A stretch of 64,000 bases of DNA from NCBI RefSeq assembly GCF_024435075.2, contig NZ_JAMZEG020000002.1:631001-695000 (forward strand), in the 5' to 3' direction. Position numbers and translations under genes: made by a program. Source of the DNA: Marinomonas maritima (GTDB lineage: Bacteria > Pseudomonadota > Gammaproteobacteria > Pseudomonadales > Marinomonadaceae). Numbering within the stretch: position 1 is the first letter of the stretch; every line of letters begins with the position of its first letter. Shown piece after piece: positions 52,707 through 60,852 of the stretch. The notes beneath the pieces were generated by a model that was given only the letters and a program-made list of their open reading frames with translations, was not told where the DNA came from and searched no databases.

Positions 52707-52731
52707 ATACCCTACTTTTTTACTAGGTCTT
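52707..52731 (+). promoter_or_regulatory. Candidate IscR type 1 site upstream of nfuA
   Basis: ATACCCTACT-N6-CTAGGTCTT resembles the IscR type 1 consensus at most conserved positions and abuts the -35 element of the putative nfuA promoter. nfuA is an IscR target in other gammaproteobacteria. Confidence 0.4.
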
Positions 52732-52759
52732 TGGCTTTGCTGTTTATCTGCTGTAATAT
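52731..52759 (+). promoter_or_regulatory. Putative sigma-70 promoter of nfuA
   Basis: TTGGCT (52731-52736), a 17-nt spacer and TAATAT (52754-52759), about 40 nt before the nfuA start. Confidence 0.45.
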
Positions 52760-52800
52760 AGCGTTTATTGATCGTTATGTAGATTTAGAAAAGGGTTATT

Positions 52801-53382
52801 ATGAACATTACAATTACGGATAGTGCCCAAGAGTACCTTGCATCTTTGCTTGAAAAACAAGACGTAGAAGGTATTGCCGTGCGAATTTTTATTCAGCAGC
52901 CAGGTACACCTTATGCTGAAACGTGTCTTGCTTACTGTCGTCCAGATGAAGTGAATGAGACAGATGAGATTTTAAATTTACCCAAGCTTAAAGTGTATCT
53001 TGAGAAAATGTCAGTGGCTTTTTTGGATGAGGCTTTTGTTGACTACGCTACAGAGAAAATGGGTGGTCAATTAACAATTAAAGCACCCAATGCGAAAATG
53101 CCAAAAGTGACGGCGGATAGTCCAATTGAAGATCAAATTAATTATGTTCTTTACTCAGATATTAATCCTGGACTAGCGGCTCACGGTGGTGAAGTTAGCC
53201 TCCTAGAAGTAATCGACGGTCAAGTGGCGGTGCTAAAATTCGGCGGGGGTTGCCAGGGCTGTAGCGCGGTAGACCTAACTCTTAAAGAAGGTGTTGAGAA
53301 AACCTTGATTGAGAAGGTTCCGGGTCTTACTGCCGTTAGGGATTCGACTGATCATACGGTAACAGAAAACGCTTTTATGTAG
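52801..53382 (+). CDS. nfuA: Fe/S biogenesis protein NfuA
   Basis: 193 residues. The N-terminal half is a degenerate A-type scaffold domain. The C-terminal Nfu domain has the cluster-binding CxxC at Cys151 and Cys154 (GGGCQGCSAVDLT). NfuA carries 4Fe-4S clusters to target enzymes, mainly under oxidative stress or iron limitation. It is monocistronic and divergent from cysI, itself an Fe-S enzyme. Confidence 0.95.
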   Translation: MNITITDSAQEYLASLLEKQDVEGIAVRIFIQQPGTPYAETCLAYCRPDEVNETDEILNLPKLKVYLEKMSVAFLDEAFVDYATEKMGGQLTIKAPNAKMPKVTADSPIEDQINYVLYSDINPGLAAHGGEVSLLEVIDGQVAVLKFGGGCQGCSAVDLTLKEGVEKTLIEKVPGLTAVRDSTDHTVTENAFM

Positions 53383-53396
53383 TTTGTGTTGACGTG

Positions 53397-53438
53397 TAAA
53401 AAAGGGGGAGCCGCTTACAAGCGATTCCCCCTTTTTTA
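53397..53438. terminator. Terminator between nfuA and the DAHP synthase gene
   Basis: Stem AAAAAAGGGGGA/TCCCCCTTTTTT with a second paired GCCGCTT/AAGCGAT-like inner part. It serves convergent genes. Confidence 0.88.
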
Positions 53439-53469
53439 TTGGAGCTTAGAGTCTTTACTGGAGTGGTCG

Positions 53470-54546
53470 CTATCCACGCTGACGTTTTGGCAGTACGTCA
53501 CGTAACGTATTTGCCATATCTGTCAGTGCTTTTTCGGTTGCTTCCCAGTCAATGCAGGCGTCGGTAATTGATACGCCGTATTCTAGGTCTTTTAGGTTGG
53601 TAGGGACTTTTTGATTCCCCCAGCCGATATTACTTTCGATCATCAAGCCCATGATGGAGTTATTGCCATCTAGGATCTGTTGAGTTGAGTCTTCTGCAAC
53701 CGTTACTTGGCGCTCAGGCTTTTTGCTTGAATTCTCATGAGAGCAATCAACCATGATGTTGTGCATTAATTTCGCAGACGTTAACGCTTCTTCACTTAAT
53801 GCAATGTTGGCGGCGTCATAGTTTGGTAGGCCGTTGCCGCCACGAAGAACAAGATGGCCATAGCCATTCCCTTTTGTATTTACAATGCTCACTTCTCCGT
53901 TTTCATTAATGCCTAGAAAAGAGTGTGGGTGAGAGACGGATTGCATCGCATTGATAGCCACTGTCAGGCCGCCATCGGTTCCGTTTTTAAAGCCAACAGG
54001 GCCTGATAATCCTGATGCCATTTCACGATGAGTCTGCGACTCCGTTGTGCGAGCACCAATGGCAGACCAGCTGATCAGATCTTGTATATATTGTGGGGAA
54101 ATAGGGTCTAGTGCTTCGGTGGCAAGAGGGAGGCCGAGTTCTGATAGGTCAATCAGTAGCTTGCGTCCCACTCTAATACCTTTATCTATATCAAAAGTCC
54201 CGTCAAGATTAGGGTCATTGATTAGGCCTTTCCAGCCTACGGTAGTACGTGGCTTTTCAAAATAGGCGCGCATGATAATGTATAGAGTGTCGTCAAGTTT
54301 TTCTGCAAGTGCTTTTAAGCGCTTAGCATAATCTAGTGCGGCCTCTGGATCGTGAATGGAGCAAGGCCCAATGACAATTGCTAAGCGATGATCTTTACCA
54401 TCCATAATGTTTTTTATAATGTCGCGCGATTCTGCAACATGGCCGCTAACGGTTTCGCTTACTGGCAGCTCTTTTTTTAATTGGCTCGGCGTTACCAAAG
54501 CGGTAAAAGAGGCAATATTTAGGTCTTCAAGACGTGTGTTGCTCAT
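53470..54546 (-). CDS. aroG: 3-deoxy-7-phosphoheptulonate synthase, class I
   Basis: 358 residues. The enzyme condenses phosphoenolpyruvate with erythrose 4-phosphate in the first step of the shikimate pathway. It is AroAI-alpha type: IGPCSIHDPEAAL (about 57-69), RAYFEKPRTTVGWKG (about 92-106), GARTTESQTHREMASGLS (about 178-195), KNGTDGG and VDCSHENSSK. Which aromatic amino acid inhibits it (AroF, G or H) cannot be told with confidence. Monocistronic. Confidence 0.93.
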   Translation of the reverse strand: MSNTRLEDLNIASFTALVTPSQLKKELPVSETVSGHVAESRDIIKNIMDGKDHRLAIVIGPCSIHDPEAALDYAKRLKALAEKLDDTLYIIMRAYFEKPRTTVGWKGLINDPNLDGTFDIDKGIRVGRKLLIDLSELGLPLATEALDPISPQYIQDLISWSAIGARTTESQTHREMASGLSGPVGFKNGTDGGLTVAINAMQSVSHPHSFLGINENGEVSIVNTKGNGYGHLVLRGGNGLPNYDAANIALSEEALTSAKLMHNIMVDCSHENSSKKPERQVTVAEDSTQQILDGNNSIMGLMIESNIGWGNQKVPTNLKDLEYGVSITDACIDWEATEKALTDMANTLRDVLPKRQRG

Positions 54547-54641
54547 TACGGGGATTCCTGCTGTCTACTATTAATTATAGCCACTAACAATATCGTGTTT
54601 TTATTGTTGAATGAACCGCTAGCCAATCATTTTTTGATTTT

Positions 54642-55403
54642 TTAGAAGAAAAGATACTTCACACCAAAAGTGAGCAGTGCTATAGCTAAAATAGGCTGCA
54701 AAATATGGTTAGGAACGTGGCTGGCGATACGAGTTCCTATATAAATGGTGGGAATGGAGCCAATTAGTAAAGCGGCCAATAATGTGTAGTCCACATTCCC
54801 CAAAAACAAATGGCCGACGCCGGCAACTAGTGTGAGTGGCACTGCATGCGCTAGATCTGTACCGACAATATTTCTTGCCCTCATGACAGGAAATAAAATC
54901 ATCATAATGGCCGTGCCTAAGGCGCCAGCACCAACCGAAGTTAACGTCACTAATATTCCTAGAATAAAGCCGCAAATAAACACGATTCGAATGCCTGTTT
55001 TTTCGCTGATATTAAAATTTAATGCTTGGGTGAGCTTTACCCTGAACAAAATGACAGCGGCTGTGAGTACAAGCATTAAGCCTAGTGTGCCAGTCAGTAT
55101 TTCTTGGTAGTGATCGGGTTTTTCAAACTGAGATAGGGCCCAGACCGTAATAAAAGAGGCTGGTAGGCTGCCTGCTGCCATCGCAAAAACGATTTTCCAA
55201 TTGACGTTGCCACGTCTTGCATGCATCACCACACCTGTGCTTTTGGCTATACCGGCATACATTAGATCTGTGCCAATGGCTATATAAGGGGGAAAACCAA
55301 ACATGAGTAGAAGCGGGGTCATAAGTGAGCCGCCACCAACGCCGGTAATACCTACCGCTAAACCAACTGCCGCACCTGCGCAAATGTACCAAAAAAAATC
55401 CAT
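54642..55403 (-). CDS. TauE/SafE (TSUP) family sulfite or organosulfonate exporter
   Basis: 253 residues, about eight membrane helices. Two TSUP half-repeats are seen: GITGVGGGSLMTPLLLMFGF (about 18-37) and VTLTSVGAGALGTAIMMILF (about 153-172). The family exports sulfite, sulfoacetate or related ions. It is divergent from cysB and has a CysB-like box 52-68 nt upstream that resembles one before cysI. This favours a role in sulfur metabolism, for example relief of sulfite toxicity. Confidence 0.88.
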   Translation of the reverse strand: MDFFWYICAGAAVGLAVGITGVGGGSLMTPLLLMFGFPPYIAIGTDLMYAGIAKSTGVVMHARRGNVNWKIVFAMAAGSLPASFITVWALSQFEKPDHYQEILTGTLGLMLVLTAAVILFRVKLTQALNFNISEKTGIRIVFICGFILGILVTLTSVGAGALGTAIMMILFPVMRARNIVGTDLAHAVPLTLVAGVGHLFLGNVDYTLLAALLIGSIPTIYIGTRIASHVPNHILQPILAIALLTFGVKYLFF

Positions 55404-55454
55404 TAGTAAGCCATATCGAAGTTATTTAAGCTGGCAACACTAGAGCTTTTTTAC

Positions 55455-55471
55455 TATTCTATAAAGTAATA
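55455..55471. promoter_or_regulatory. Candidate CysB box in the tauE/cysB divergent spacer
   Basis: TATTCTATAAAGTAATA matches 14 of 17 bases of the box before cysI, in the same orientation relative to the minus-strand gene. It lies 41-57 nt before the cysB start and could also serve autoregulation. Confidence 0.5.
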
Positions 55472-55511
55472 TTTTATTATGTTTTTAACTCTTTTTCGTA
55501 TAAGGAAAATG

Positions 55512-56486
55512 ATGAAGTTACAGCAGCTTAGGTATATATGGGAAGTGGCGCGTCATGACTTAAATGTTTCAGCGACTGCGCAAAGTTTGTATACGTCCCA
55601 ACCGGGCGTTAGTAAACAGATTCGACTTTTAGAAGATGAGCTCGGTGTGGAGGTGTTTGCTCGAAGTGGCAAGCATTTGACTCATGTAACGCCGGCGGGT
55701 GAAAAGATCATCGCTTTAGCGGGAGAGGTGCTTAGTCAAACGCAAAATATCAAGCGTGTGGCGAAAGAGTTTAGTGATGAGCGCAAAGGTTCTCTTGATA
55801 TTGCTACCACACATACTCAGGCACGATATGCTTTGCCTAAAGTGATCAATCAGTTCATTGAAGGCTATCCTGATGTGAGTTTGCATATGCATCAAGGAAC
55901 CCCGATGCAAATTGCTGAAATGGCAAACGATGGTATTGTCGACTTTGCCATTGCTACAGAAGCACTTGAACTATTTGGTAATTTGGTAATGCTGCCGTGT
56001 TACACGTGGAATCGATCTGTTGTGGTACCAAAAGATCATCCATTGGCAAAAGTAGGCAAGCTAACATTAGAGAAACTGGCCGAGTATCCAATCGTGACAT
56101 ATGTGTTTGGTTTTACCGGGCGCTCTCAGTTGGATAAGGCGTTTCAAGACGCAGATTTACAACCTAATGTTGTCTTTACTGCTGCAGATTCTGATGTTAT
56201 TAAAACCTATGTACGGCTTGGGTTGGGTGTGGGTATAGTGGCTTCGATGGCGCACAATGACGTTCAGGATGCGGATTTAGTGGCGTTAGATGCCTCGCAC
56301 CTCTTTGCTGACAGTTGTACAAAAATAGGCATTCGAAGTAATACTTTTATTCGTGGTTATATGTATAAATTTATCGAATCTTTCGCACCACATCTTACTA
56401 AGGATGTGGTAGTGGCTGCAATGGATGCGGGCAATCGACAAGATGTCGAGCTGTTGTTCAAGGATATTGAGCTTCCTCGGTACTGA
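55512..56486 (+). CDS. cysB: LysR-type regulator CysB
   Basis: 324 residues from the ATG at 55512, exactly the E. coli CysB length. AAGGA lies 5 nt upstream; the adjacent ATG at 55509 is too close to that site. The N-terminal helix-turn-helix has MKLQQLRYI and NVSATAQSLYTSQPGVSKQI. The effector domain has TTHTQARYALP and LHMHQGTPMQIAE, which are specific to CysB and Cbl. CysB activates sulfur-assimilation genes with N-acetylserine as inducer. Its local targets probably include cysI and the adjacent exporter gene. Confidence 0.95.
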   Translation: MKLQQLRYIWEVARHDLNVSATAQSLYTSQPGVSKQIRLLEDELGVEVFARSGKHLTHVTPAGEKIIALAGEVLSQTQNIKRVAKEFSDERKGSLDIATTHTQARYALPKVINQFIEGYPDVSLHMHQGTPMQIAEMANDGIVDFAIATEALELFGNLVMLPCYTWNRSVVVPKDHPLAKVGKLTLEKLAEYPIVTYVFGFTGRSQLDKAFQDADLQPNVVFTAADSDVIKTYVRLGLGVGIVASMAHNDVQDADLVALDASHLFADSCTKIGIRSNTFIRGYMYKFIESFAPHLTKDVVVAAMDAGNRQDVELLFKDIELPRY

Positions 56487-56505
56487 TTTCATGTATTTTA
56501 AAAAT

Positions 56506-56547
56506 AAAAAACGCGATATAGAGGAAGACTAGGTCGCGTTTTTTTTG
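56506..56547. terminator. Terminator between cysB and wrbA
   Basis: Stem AAAAAACGCGA/TCGCGTTTTTT with about 19 nt loop, T8 on the plus strand. Serves convergent genes. Confidence 0.85.
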
Positions 56548-56564
56548 GTATTGAATCTATCAAA

Positions 56565-57167
56565 TTACTTTTTTAACTTTACGGCCATTTCGGCGATGCG
56601 TTTTCCTTGTGCCTCACACAGCGCTTTTTCATCATTGGTTAGAGTGTTTTCGCTGGTGCTATTTGCTAGATGGCTTGCGCCATAGGGTGTACCGCCAGCA
56701 AGCGTACTAATCAGCTCTTTGTTTTTGTATGGAAGTCCAACCCAAACCATGCCGTGATGCAGCATTGGTGTCATCATGCTGTGAAGGCATTGCTCTTGTC
56801 CGCCATGCATGGTGCTTGCGCTGGTGAATCCACACGCGGGTTTGTCTATTAATTGCCCTGTCAGCCACAGTGTCGACGTTTGATCGATGAAGTGCTTGAG
56901 CGGTGCGGCCATGCTGCCAAAATAGGATGGAGATCCCATTGCTAGGCCAGAGCAGTCCGCCAACTCTTCTAGTGTGCAGTAGGGGGCGCCGTCGTCAGGT
57001 AAAGCAGGGGAGGCGATTTTTGTTGTGTCCGATACGTCAGGAACTTGGCGTATCTTTGCCTCAATGTCGCTCACTTTATTGATGCCACGTGCAATATATT
57101 TGGCCATTTCAGAAATAGAGCCGTGTCGACTGTAGAATAAAACCAATATGTATGGCGTGGTGATCAT
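56565..57167 (-). CDS. wrbA: NAD(P)H:quinone oxidoreductase WrbA
   Basis: 200 residues, normal WrbA size. Flavodoxin-fold FMN protein that reduces quinones by two electrons. FMN motifs: FYSRHGSISEMAKYIARGI (about 11-29), GSPSYFGSMAAPLKHFIDQT (about 78-97, phosphate and ring contacts) and STMHGGQEQCLHSMM. It lies 14 nt after the ArsC-like gene on the same strand, likely one operon. Confidence 0.92.
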   Translation of the reverse strand: MITTPYILVLFYSRHGSISEMAKYIARGINKVSDIEAKIRQVPDVSDTTKIASPALPDDGAPYCTLEELADCSGLAMGSPSYFGSMAAPLKHFIDQTSTLWLTGQLIDKPACGFTSASTMHGGQEQCLHSMMTPMLHHGMVWVGLPYKNKELISTLAGGTPYGASHLANSTSENTLTNDEKALCEAQGKRIAEMAVKLKK

Positions 57168-57181
57168 TAAGATCTTCCTTG

Positions 57182-57526
57182 TTATTTAAATAATGCCAAA
57201 ACGCCTTCTGGTGGGCGTCCGATGGTGGCTTTGTTGTTGTGTATGACGATAGGACGTTCTATCAATTTTGGGTGGTTGTGCATCGCTTGCAAACGCTCTT
57301 CATCGGTCGACTCTTTGTTTAGACCAAGTTCTTTATAGATGTCTTCTTTAGTTCGCATCAGTTCAAGAGGCGGGACTTGCAGTTGAGCGAGTAGTGTTTG
57401 CAATTCTTCGATGCTTGGAGAGTCTTGTAAATACAGTCTGATATCAGGGTGGATGTTGTTTTCTTCTAGGAGCTGTAAGGTTTGGCGTGACTTTGAGCAG
57501 CGAGGGTTGTGGTAGATAGTGGTCAT
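57182..57526 (-). CDS. ArsC/Spx-family arsenate reductase-like protein
   Basis: 114 residues, thioredoxin fold. The catalytic Cys is in YHNPRCSKSRQTL (Cys10). Downstream features LRTKEDIYKELGL-type and RPIVIHNNKATIGRPPE follow the ArsC/YfgD pattern. Members of the YfgD branch usually lack an ars operon, as here, so arsenate reduction is not assured. Its neighbour wrbA suggests a stress or redox unit. Confidence 0.88.
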   Translation of the reverse strand: MTTIYHNPRCSKSRQTLQLLEENNIHPDIRLYLQDSPSIEELQTLLAQLQVPPLELMRTKEDIYKELGLNKESTDEERLQAMHNHPKLIERPIVIHNNKATIGRPPEGVLALFK

Positions 57527-57573
57527 GTTTGGATCCTATTTAGAAGCTGTTTTTCTATTTTTGGCAAAACACG

Positions 57574-57617
57574 ATAAATGCCTGACGGAAGTTAAGACCA
57601 TACCGTCAGGCATTTAT
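57574..57617. terminator. Inverted repeat at the end of proS
   Basis: Perfect 15-bp arms ATAAATGCCTGACGG (57574-57588) and CCGTCAGGCATTTAT (57603-57617), 14-nt loop. No long T run on the minus strand, but position directly after proS suggests termination. Confidence 0.7.
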
Positions 57618-57621
57618 GTTG

Positions 57622-59346
57622 TTACTTTTTGCTTAAAATGAAGTCGATTGCGTCTGCAATGACGATGTCTTCGTTCTCACCAGCTTTGCGGTATTTGTAT
57701 TCTAATGTGCCTTTTTCTAGGCCTTTATCTCCCACAACTAAGCGATGCGGAATACCTAGCAACTCGCAATCAGCGAATTTAACACCTGGGCGTTCTTTGC
57801 GGTCGTCTAGTAATACGTCTAAACCTTTTGCTTTAAGTTCTGCGTATAGGCGATCGCATTCGGTACGAACCGCTTCGGATTTGTCGTAGTTCATGGCAAT
57901 AATGGCGATATCGAATGGTGCGATGCTTTCTGGCCACAAAATGCCTTTTTCATCGAAATTTTGTTCGATGGCTGCTGCAACGATACGAGAAACGCCAATA
58001 CCATAACAGCCCATGTGCATGACTTGCGCTTTGCCGTTCTCATCTAATACTGTGGCTTTTAGCGCTTCTGCGTATTGTTGGCCAAGTTGAAAAATGTGAC
58101 CGACTTCGATGCCGCGCTTAATAATAATGGTGCCTTGGCCGTCAGGTGAAGGGTCGCCTTCAACGACGTTGCGGATATCAGCAATTTCAAACTCAGCGCA
58201 ATCGCGTTCCCAGTTCAAGCCTATGAAATGGTAGTCGTCTTTGTTTGCACCGGCGCAGAAGTCAGACATGATAGCCGCTGAGCGATCAGCAATCACACGA
58301 ATGCCTTTCTCTTTAAGGCCTTTAGGGCCGATGGAGCCAGGCGCGCAGCCAGTTTTTGTCACAATGTCGCTTTCGTCTGCAAACTCGAAAGGAACAACAA
58401 GGCCTGATAGTTTTTCAACTTTGATTTCGTTGATGTTGTGATCACCACGAAGCACAAGTGCGACAATAGTAGGCTGATCGTTTTCGTCTACAGCTTTTAC
58501 CAACATGGTTTTGACAGTGCTAGTGACATCCATTTTAAGGAATTCAGCAACTTTTTGGATTGTTTTACAATCCGGTGTGAATACTTCTGTTAATGCTTGT
58601 GTTGGTGCGTCTGCTTTTTGTTTTAAGCAAACGGCTTCTGCCAATTCTATGTTAGCGGCAAAATCAGAAGAATCACTGAAAGCGATATCATCTTCGCCTG
58701 AGTCTGCCAATACATGAAACTCATGAGAGAATGCGCCACCAATGCTGCCTGTGTCTGCGCGTACAGGACGGTAGTCTAGGCCAATGCGGTCAAATACATT
58801 GCAGTAAGCTTGATGCATCACGTCGTATGTTTGTTGTAATGACTCTGCGCCGACGTGAAAAGAGTAAGCGTCTTTCATGCAGAACTCGCGAGAGCGCATT
58901 ACGCCAAAGCGTGGGCGGACTTCATCACGGAATTTGGTTTGAATTTGGAAAAAATTCATTGGAAGTTGCTTGTAGCTGGTTAATTCATTACGCGCAAGTT
59001 CAGTGATGACTTCTTCATGAGTTGGGCCAAGGCAATACTCGCGACCGTGGCGATCTTTGAGGCGAAGCAATTCTGCGCCGTATTTCTGCCAGCGTCCTGT
59101 TTCTTGCCATAGTTCAGCAGGTTGTACGCCGGGCATCATGACTTCCAAGGAGCCCGCTTTTTCCATTTCGTCACGAACGATGTGTTCGACTTTGCGGAAA
59201 ACTTTAAGCCCAGTCGGTAGCCAAGTGTATAGGCCTTTTGAAATCTGACGAACCATGCCAGCACGAATCATAAGTTGGTGGCTGGTGACAACCGCATCGG
59301 TTGGGGCTTCACGTAAGGTAGAGAATAAATAGTTGCTTGCGCGCAT
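57622..59346 (-). CDS. proS: Prolyl-tRNA synthetase
   Basis: 574 residues, bacterial-type ProRS with an inserted editing domain (about 225-400). Class II motifs: motif 2 FRDEVRPRFGVMRSREFCMKD (start at about 137) and motif 3 CYGIGVSRIVAA (about 443-454). It charges tRNA(Pro) and edits mischarged Ala. Start ATG at 59346 in MRASNYLFSTLREAP, the standard N-terminus. Monocistronic. Confidence 0.97.
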   Translation of the reverse strand: MRASNYLFSTLREAPTDAVVTSHQLMIRAGMVRQISKGLYTWLPTGLKVFRKVEHIVRDEMEKAGSLEVMMPGVQPAELWQETGRWQKYGAELLRLKDRHGREYCLGPTHEEVITELARNELTSYKQLPMNFFQIQTKFRDEVRPRFGVMRSREFCMKDAYSFHVGAESLQQTYDVMHQAYCNVFDRIGLDYRPVRADTGSIGGAFSHEFHVLADSGEDDIAFSDSSDFAANIELAEAVCLKQKADAPTQALTEVFTPDCKTIQKVAEFLKMDVTSTVKTMLVKAVDENDQPTIVALVLRGDHNINEIKVEKLSGLVVPFEFADESDIVTKTGCAPGSIGPKGLKEKGIRVIADRSAAIMSDFCAGANKDDYHFIGLNWERDCAEFEIADIRNVVEGDPSPDGQGTIIIKRGIEVGHIFQLGQQYAEALKATVLDENGKAQVMHMGCYGIGVSRIVAAAIEQNFDEKGILWPESIAPFDIAIIAMNYDKSEAVRTECDRLYAELKAKGLDVLLDDRKERPGVKFADCELLGIPHRLVVGDKGLEKGTLEYKYRKAGENEDIVIADAIDFILSKK

Positions 59347-59393
59347 AATAAGTGTCTATTTTTTTAAAAGTTAAATTGCGAAAGTTAATGTTT

Positions 59394-60263
59394 TTAGCCT
59401 GCGAAGCGAGGCTCAATTTGGCCTCTTACACTCGTTTCAAGGGTGAAAATGCCACCGGCTTGAGGAAATTGCTTTAGCTCTTCTTCTGTTTGTGCTCCTC
59501 GACAAGTGCTCACGAATAGAGTCTTCATGTCGGGTCCACCAAACGCCACCATGGTTGGATAGGTTGCTGGTACAGAGTGCTCTTCTAAAATCTCGCCTTG
59601 AGGGCTGATTTTAACCACGCGTTGACCTTGATAAAGCGCGGACCAGTAATTTCCTTCGATATCAACGGCAGCGCCATCTGGACGACCGTTGCCGTGTGGA
59701 AATTGAATAAAAACGCGCTTGTTCGAGGCTGAGCCTGTTTCTAGATCGTAATCAAACTGATAAACCACGTGATTTGGTGTGTCTGAGTAATACATGATGG
59801 TGTTGTCTGGCGAGAAGGCCAGGCCATTAGATGTCCAGACAGCTTGGTCTATCAGTGTTTCTTGTCCATTGCTGAATTGATGTAGTGCGCCATTAAATGC
59901 GTCTTTAGGAGAGTACATTGTGCCGGCAAAAAAGCGGCCCTTCGCATCGCAACGACCATCGTTAAAACGAGTTGTTTTTTGGTCATAGGTGGCAAGCCAA
60001 TAAGGTTTTAAATCCGCGGTGAAGTTTTCTAGAGTGTAAACGCCTGAGCGCAACGCAGCAATCACTCCACCATTGTTATCTAAAGAAAAACAACCTATTT
60101 CTTCATTAAATGTGCGACTTTCTAGTTTTTTTGATTGAATGTTGTATGCGTGTAATTTGAAAGAATCAATGTCAACAAAATAGAGTGTTTGAGTGCGCTC
60201 ATCCCAGCGAGGACATTCGGCTAATTTTGCTTGTACATCCAAGGCACATTGCATATCAGTCAT
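59394..60263 (-). CDS. SMP-30/gluconolactonase/LRE-family protein
   Basis: 289 residues, six-bladed beta-propeller. Metal-site residues are visible: Glu in AECPRWDE (about 16), Asn in FNDGRCDAKGRFFAGTM (about 100-116), Asn in TSNGLAFSPDN (about 145) and Asp in GRPDGAAVDIEG (about 194-205). Members hydrolyse sugar lactones. No sugar dehydrogenase gene is adjacent, so the substrate is open. It is divergent from the HIT gene. Confidence 0.9.
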   Translation of the reverse strand: MTDMQCALDVQAKLAECPRWDERTQTLYFVDIDSFKLHAYNIQSKKLESRTFNEEIGCFSLDNNGGVIAALRSGVYTLENFTADLKPYWLATYDQKTTRFNDGRCDAKGRFFAGTMYSPKDAFNGALHQFSNGQETLIDQAVWTSNGLAFSPDNTIMYYSDTPNHVVYQFDYDLETGSASNKRVFIQFPHGNGRPDGAAVDIEGNYWSALYQGQRVVKISPQGEILEEHSVPATYPTMVAFGGPDMKTLFVSTCRGAQTEEELKQFPQAGGIFTLETSVRGQIEPRFAG

Positions 60264-60348
60264 GTGGGCTCCAAGTCTCTGAGAGTTTTTAAAAATAGGG
60301 TGCTATAGTGCTTATGAAAGCCATTTTTGTAAATAGGAAGATGTAAAG

Positions 60349-60792
60349 ATGTTTGAGTTAAACCCAGCGCTAGATCGAGATTCTATTCTCGTAGGGCACT
60401 TTTCTCTGTGCCAACTTCGGATAATTAATGATGCTCAATTTCCTTGGTTTGTACTTGTTCCTCAAAGAAACAATATTACTGAAATTTACCAGTTAGTTGA
60501 AGAGGATCGTCAGCAGCTGATGACTGAAAGCTGTTTATTAGCGGAAACGCTGCATGATGCTTTCTCTGCAACCAAACTAAATATTGCCGCTCTTGGCAAT
60601 CAGGTGCCGCAATTGCATGTCCACCATATTGTTCGTTACAAAACCGATTCGTGTTGGCCTGGCCCTATTTGGGGGGTATTTGATGCAATGCCTTATGAAA
60701 AAGAAAACTTGGCTGAAATTTTGCAAAAGGTTCAATCACTACTAAGCGACGATTTAACGTTACCCAGCGATGAGGCTGAACTTTACTATTGA
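60349..60792 (+). CDS. HIT-family nucleotide-binding protein
   Basis: 147 residues. The HIT motif appears as QLHVHHIVRYK: H-x-H-x-x, with Ile instead of the third His, as in a subgroup common in gammaproteobacteria (partner motif WPGPIWG). Likely a dinucleoside polyphosphate or nucleotide phosphoramidate hydrolase. It lies 60 nt before the DUF2786 gene and may share its transcript. Confidence 0.88.
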   Translation: MFELNPALDRDSILVGHFSLCQLRIINDAQFPWFVLVPQRNNITEIYQLVEEDRQQLMTESCLLAETLHDAFSATKLNIAALGNQVPQLHVHHIVRYKTDSCWPGPIWGVFDAMPYEKENLAEILQKVQSLLSDDLTLPSDEAELYY

Positions 60793-60852
60793 AAAAAGCC
60801 TCTAAAGTTTTATTCTATGCTGAGTGAATTTTAGCCAACTGGAAGCATTTTT

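Noticed and set aside
57182..57526. Arsenic-resistance locus
   Set aside because: Only an ArsC-like protein is present; there is no arsR, arsB or acr3, and the neighbour is wrbA.
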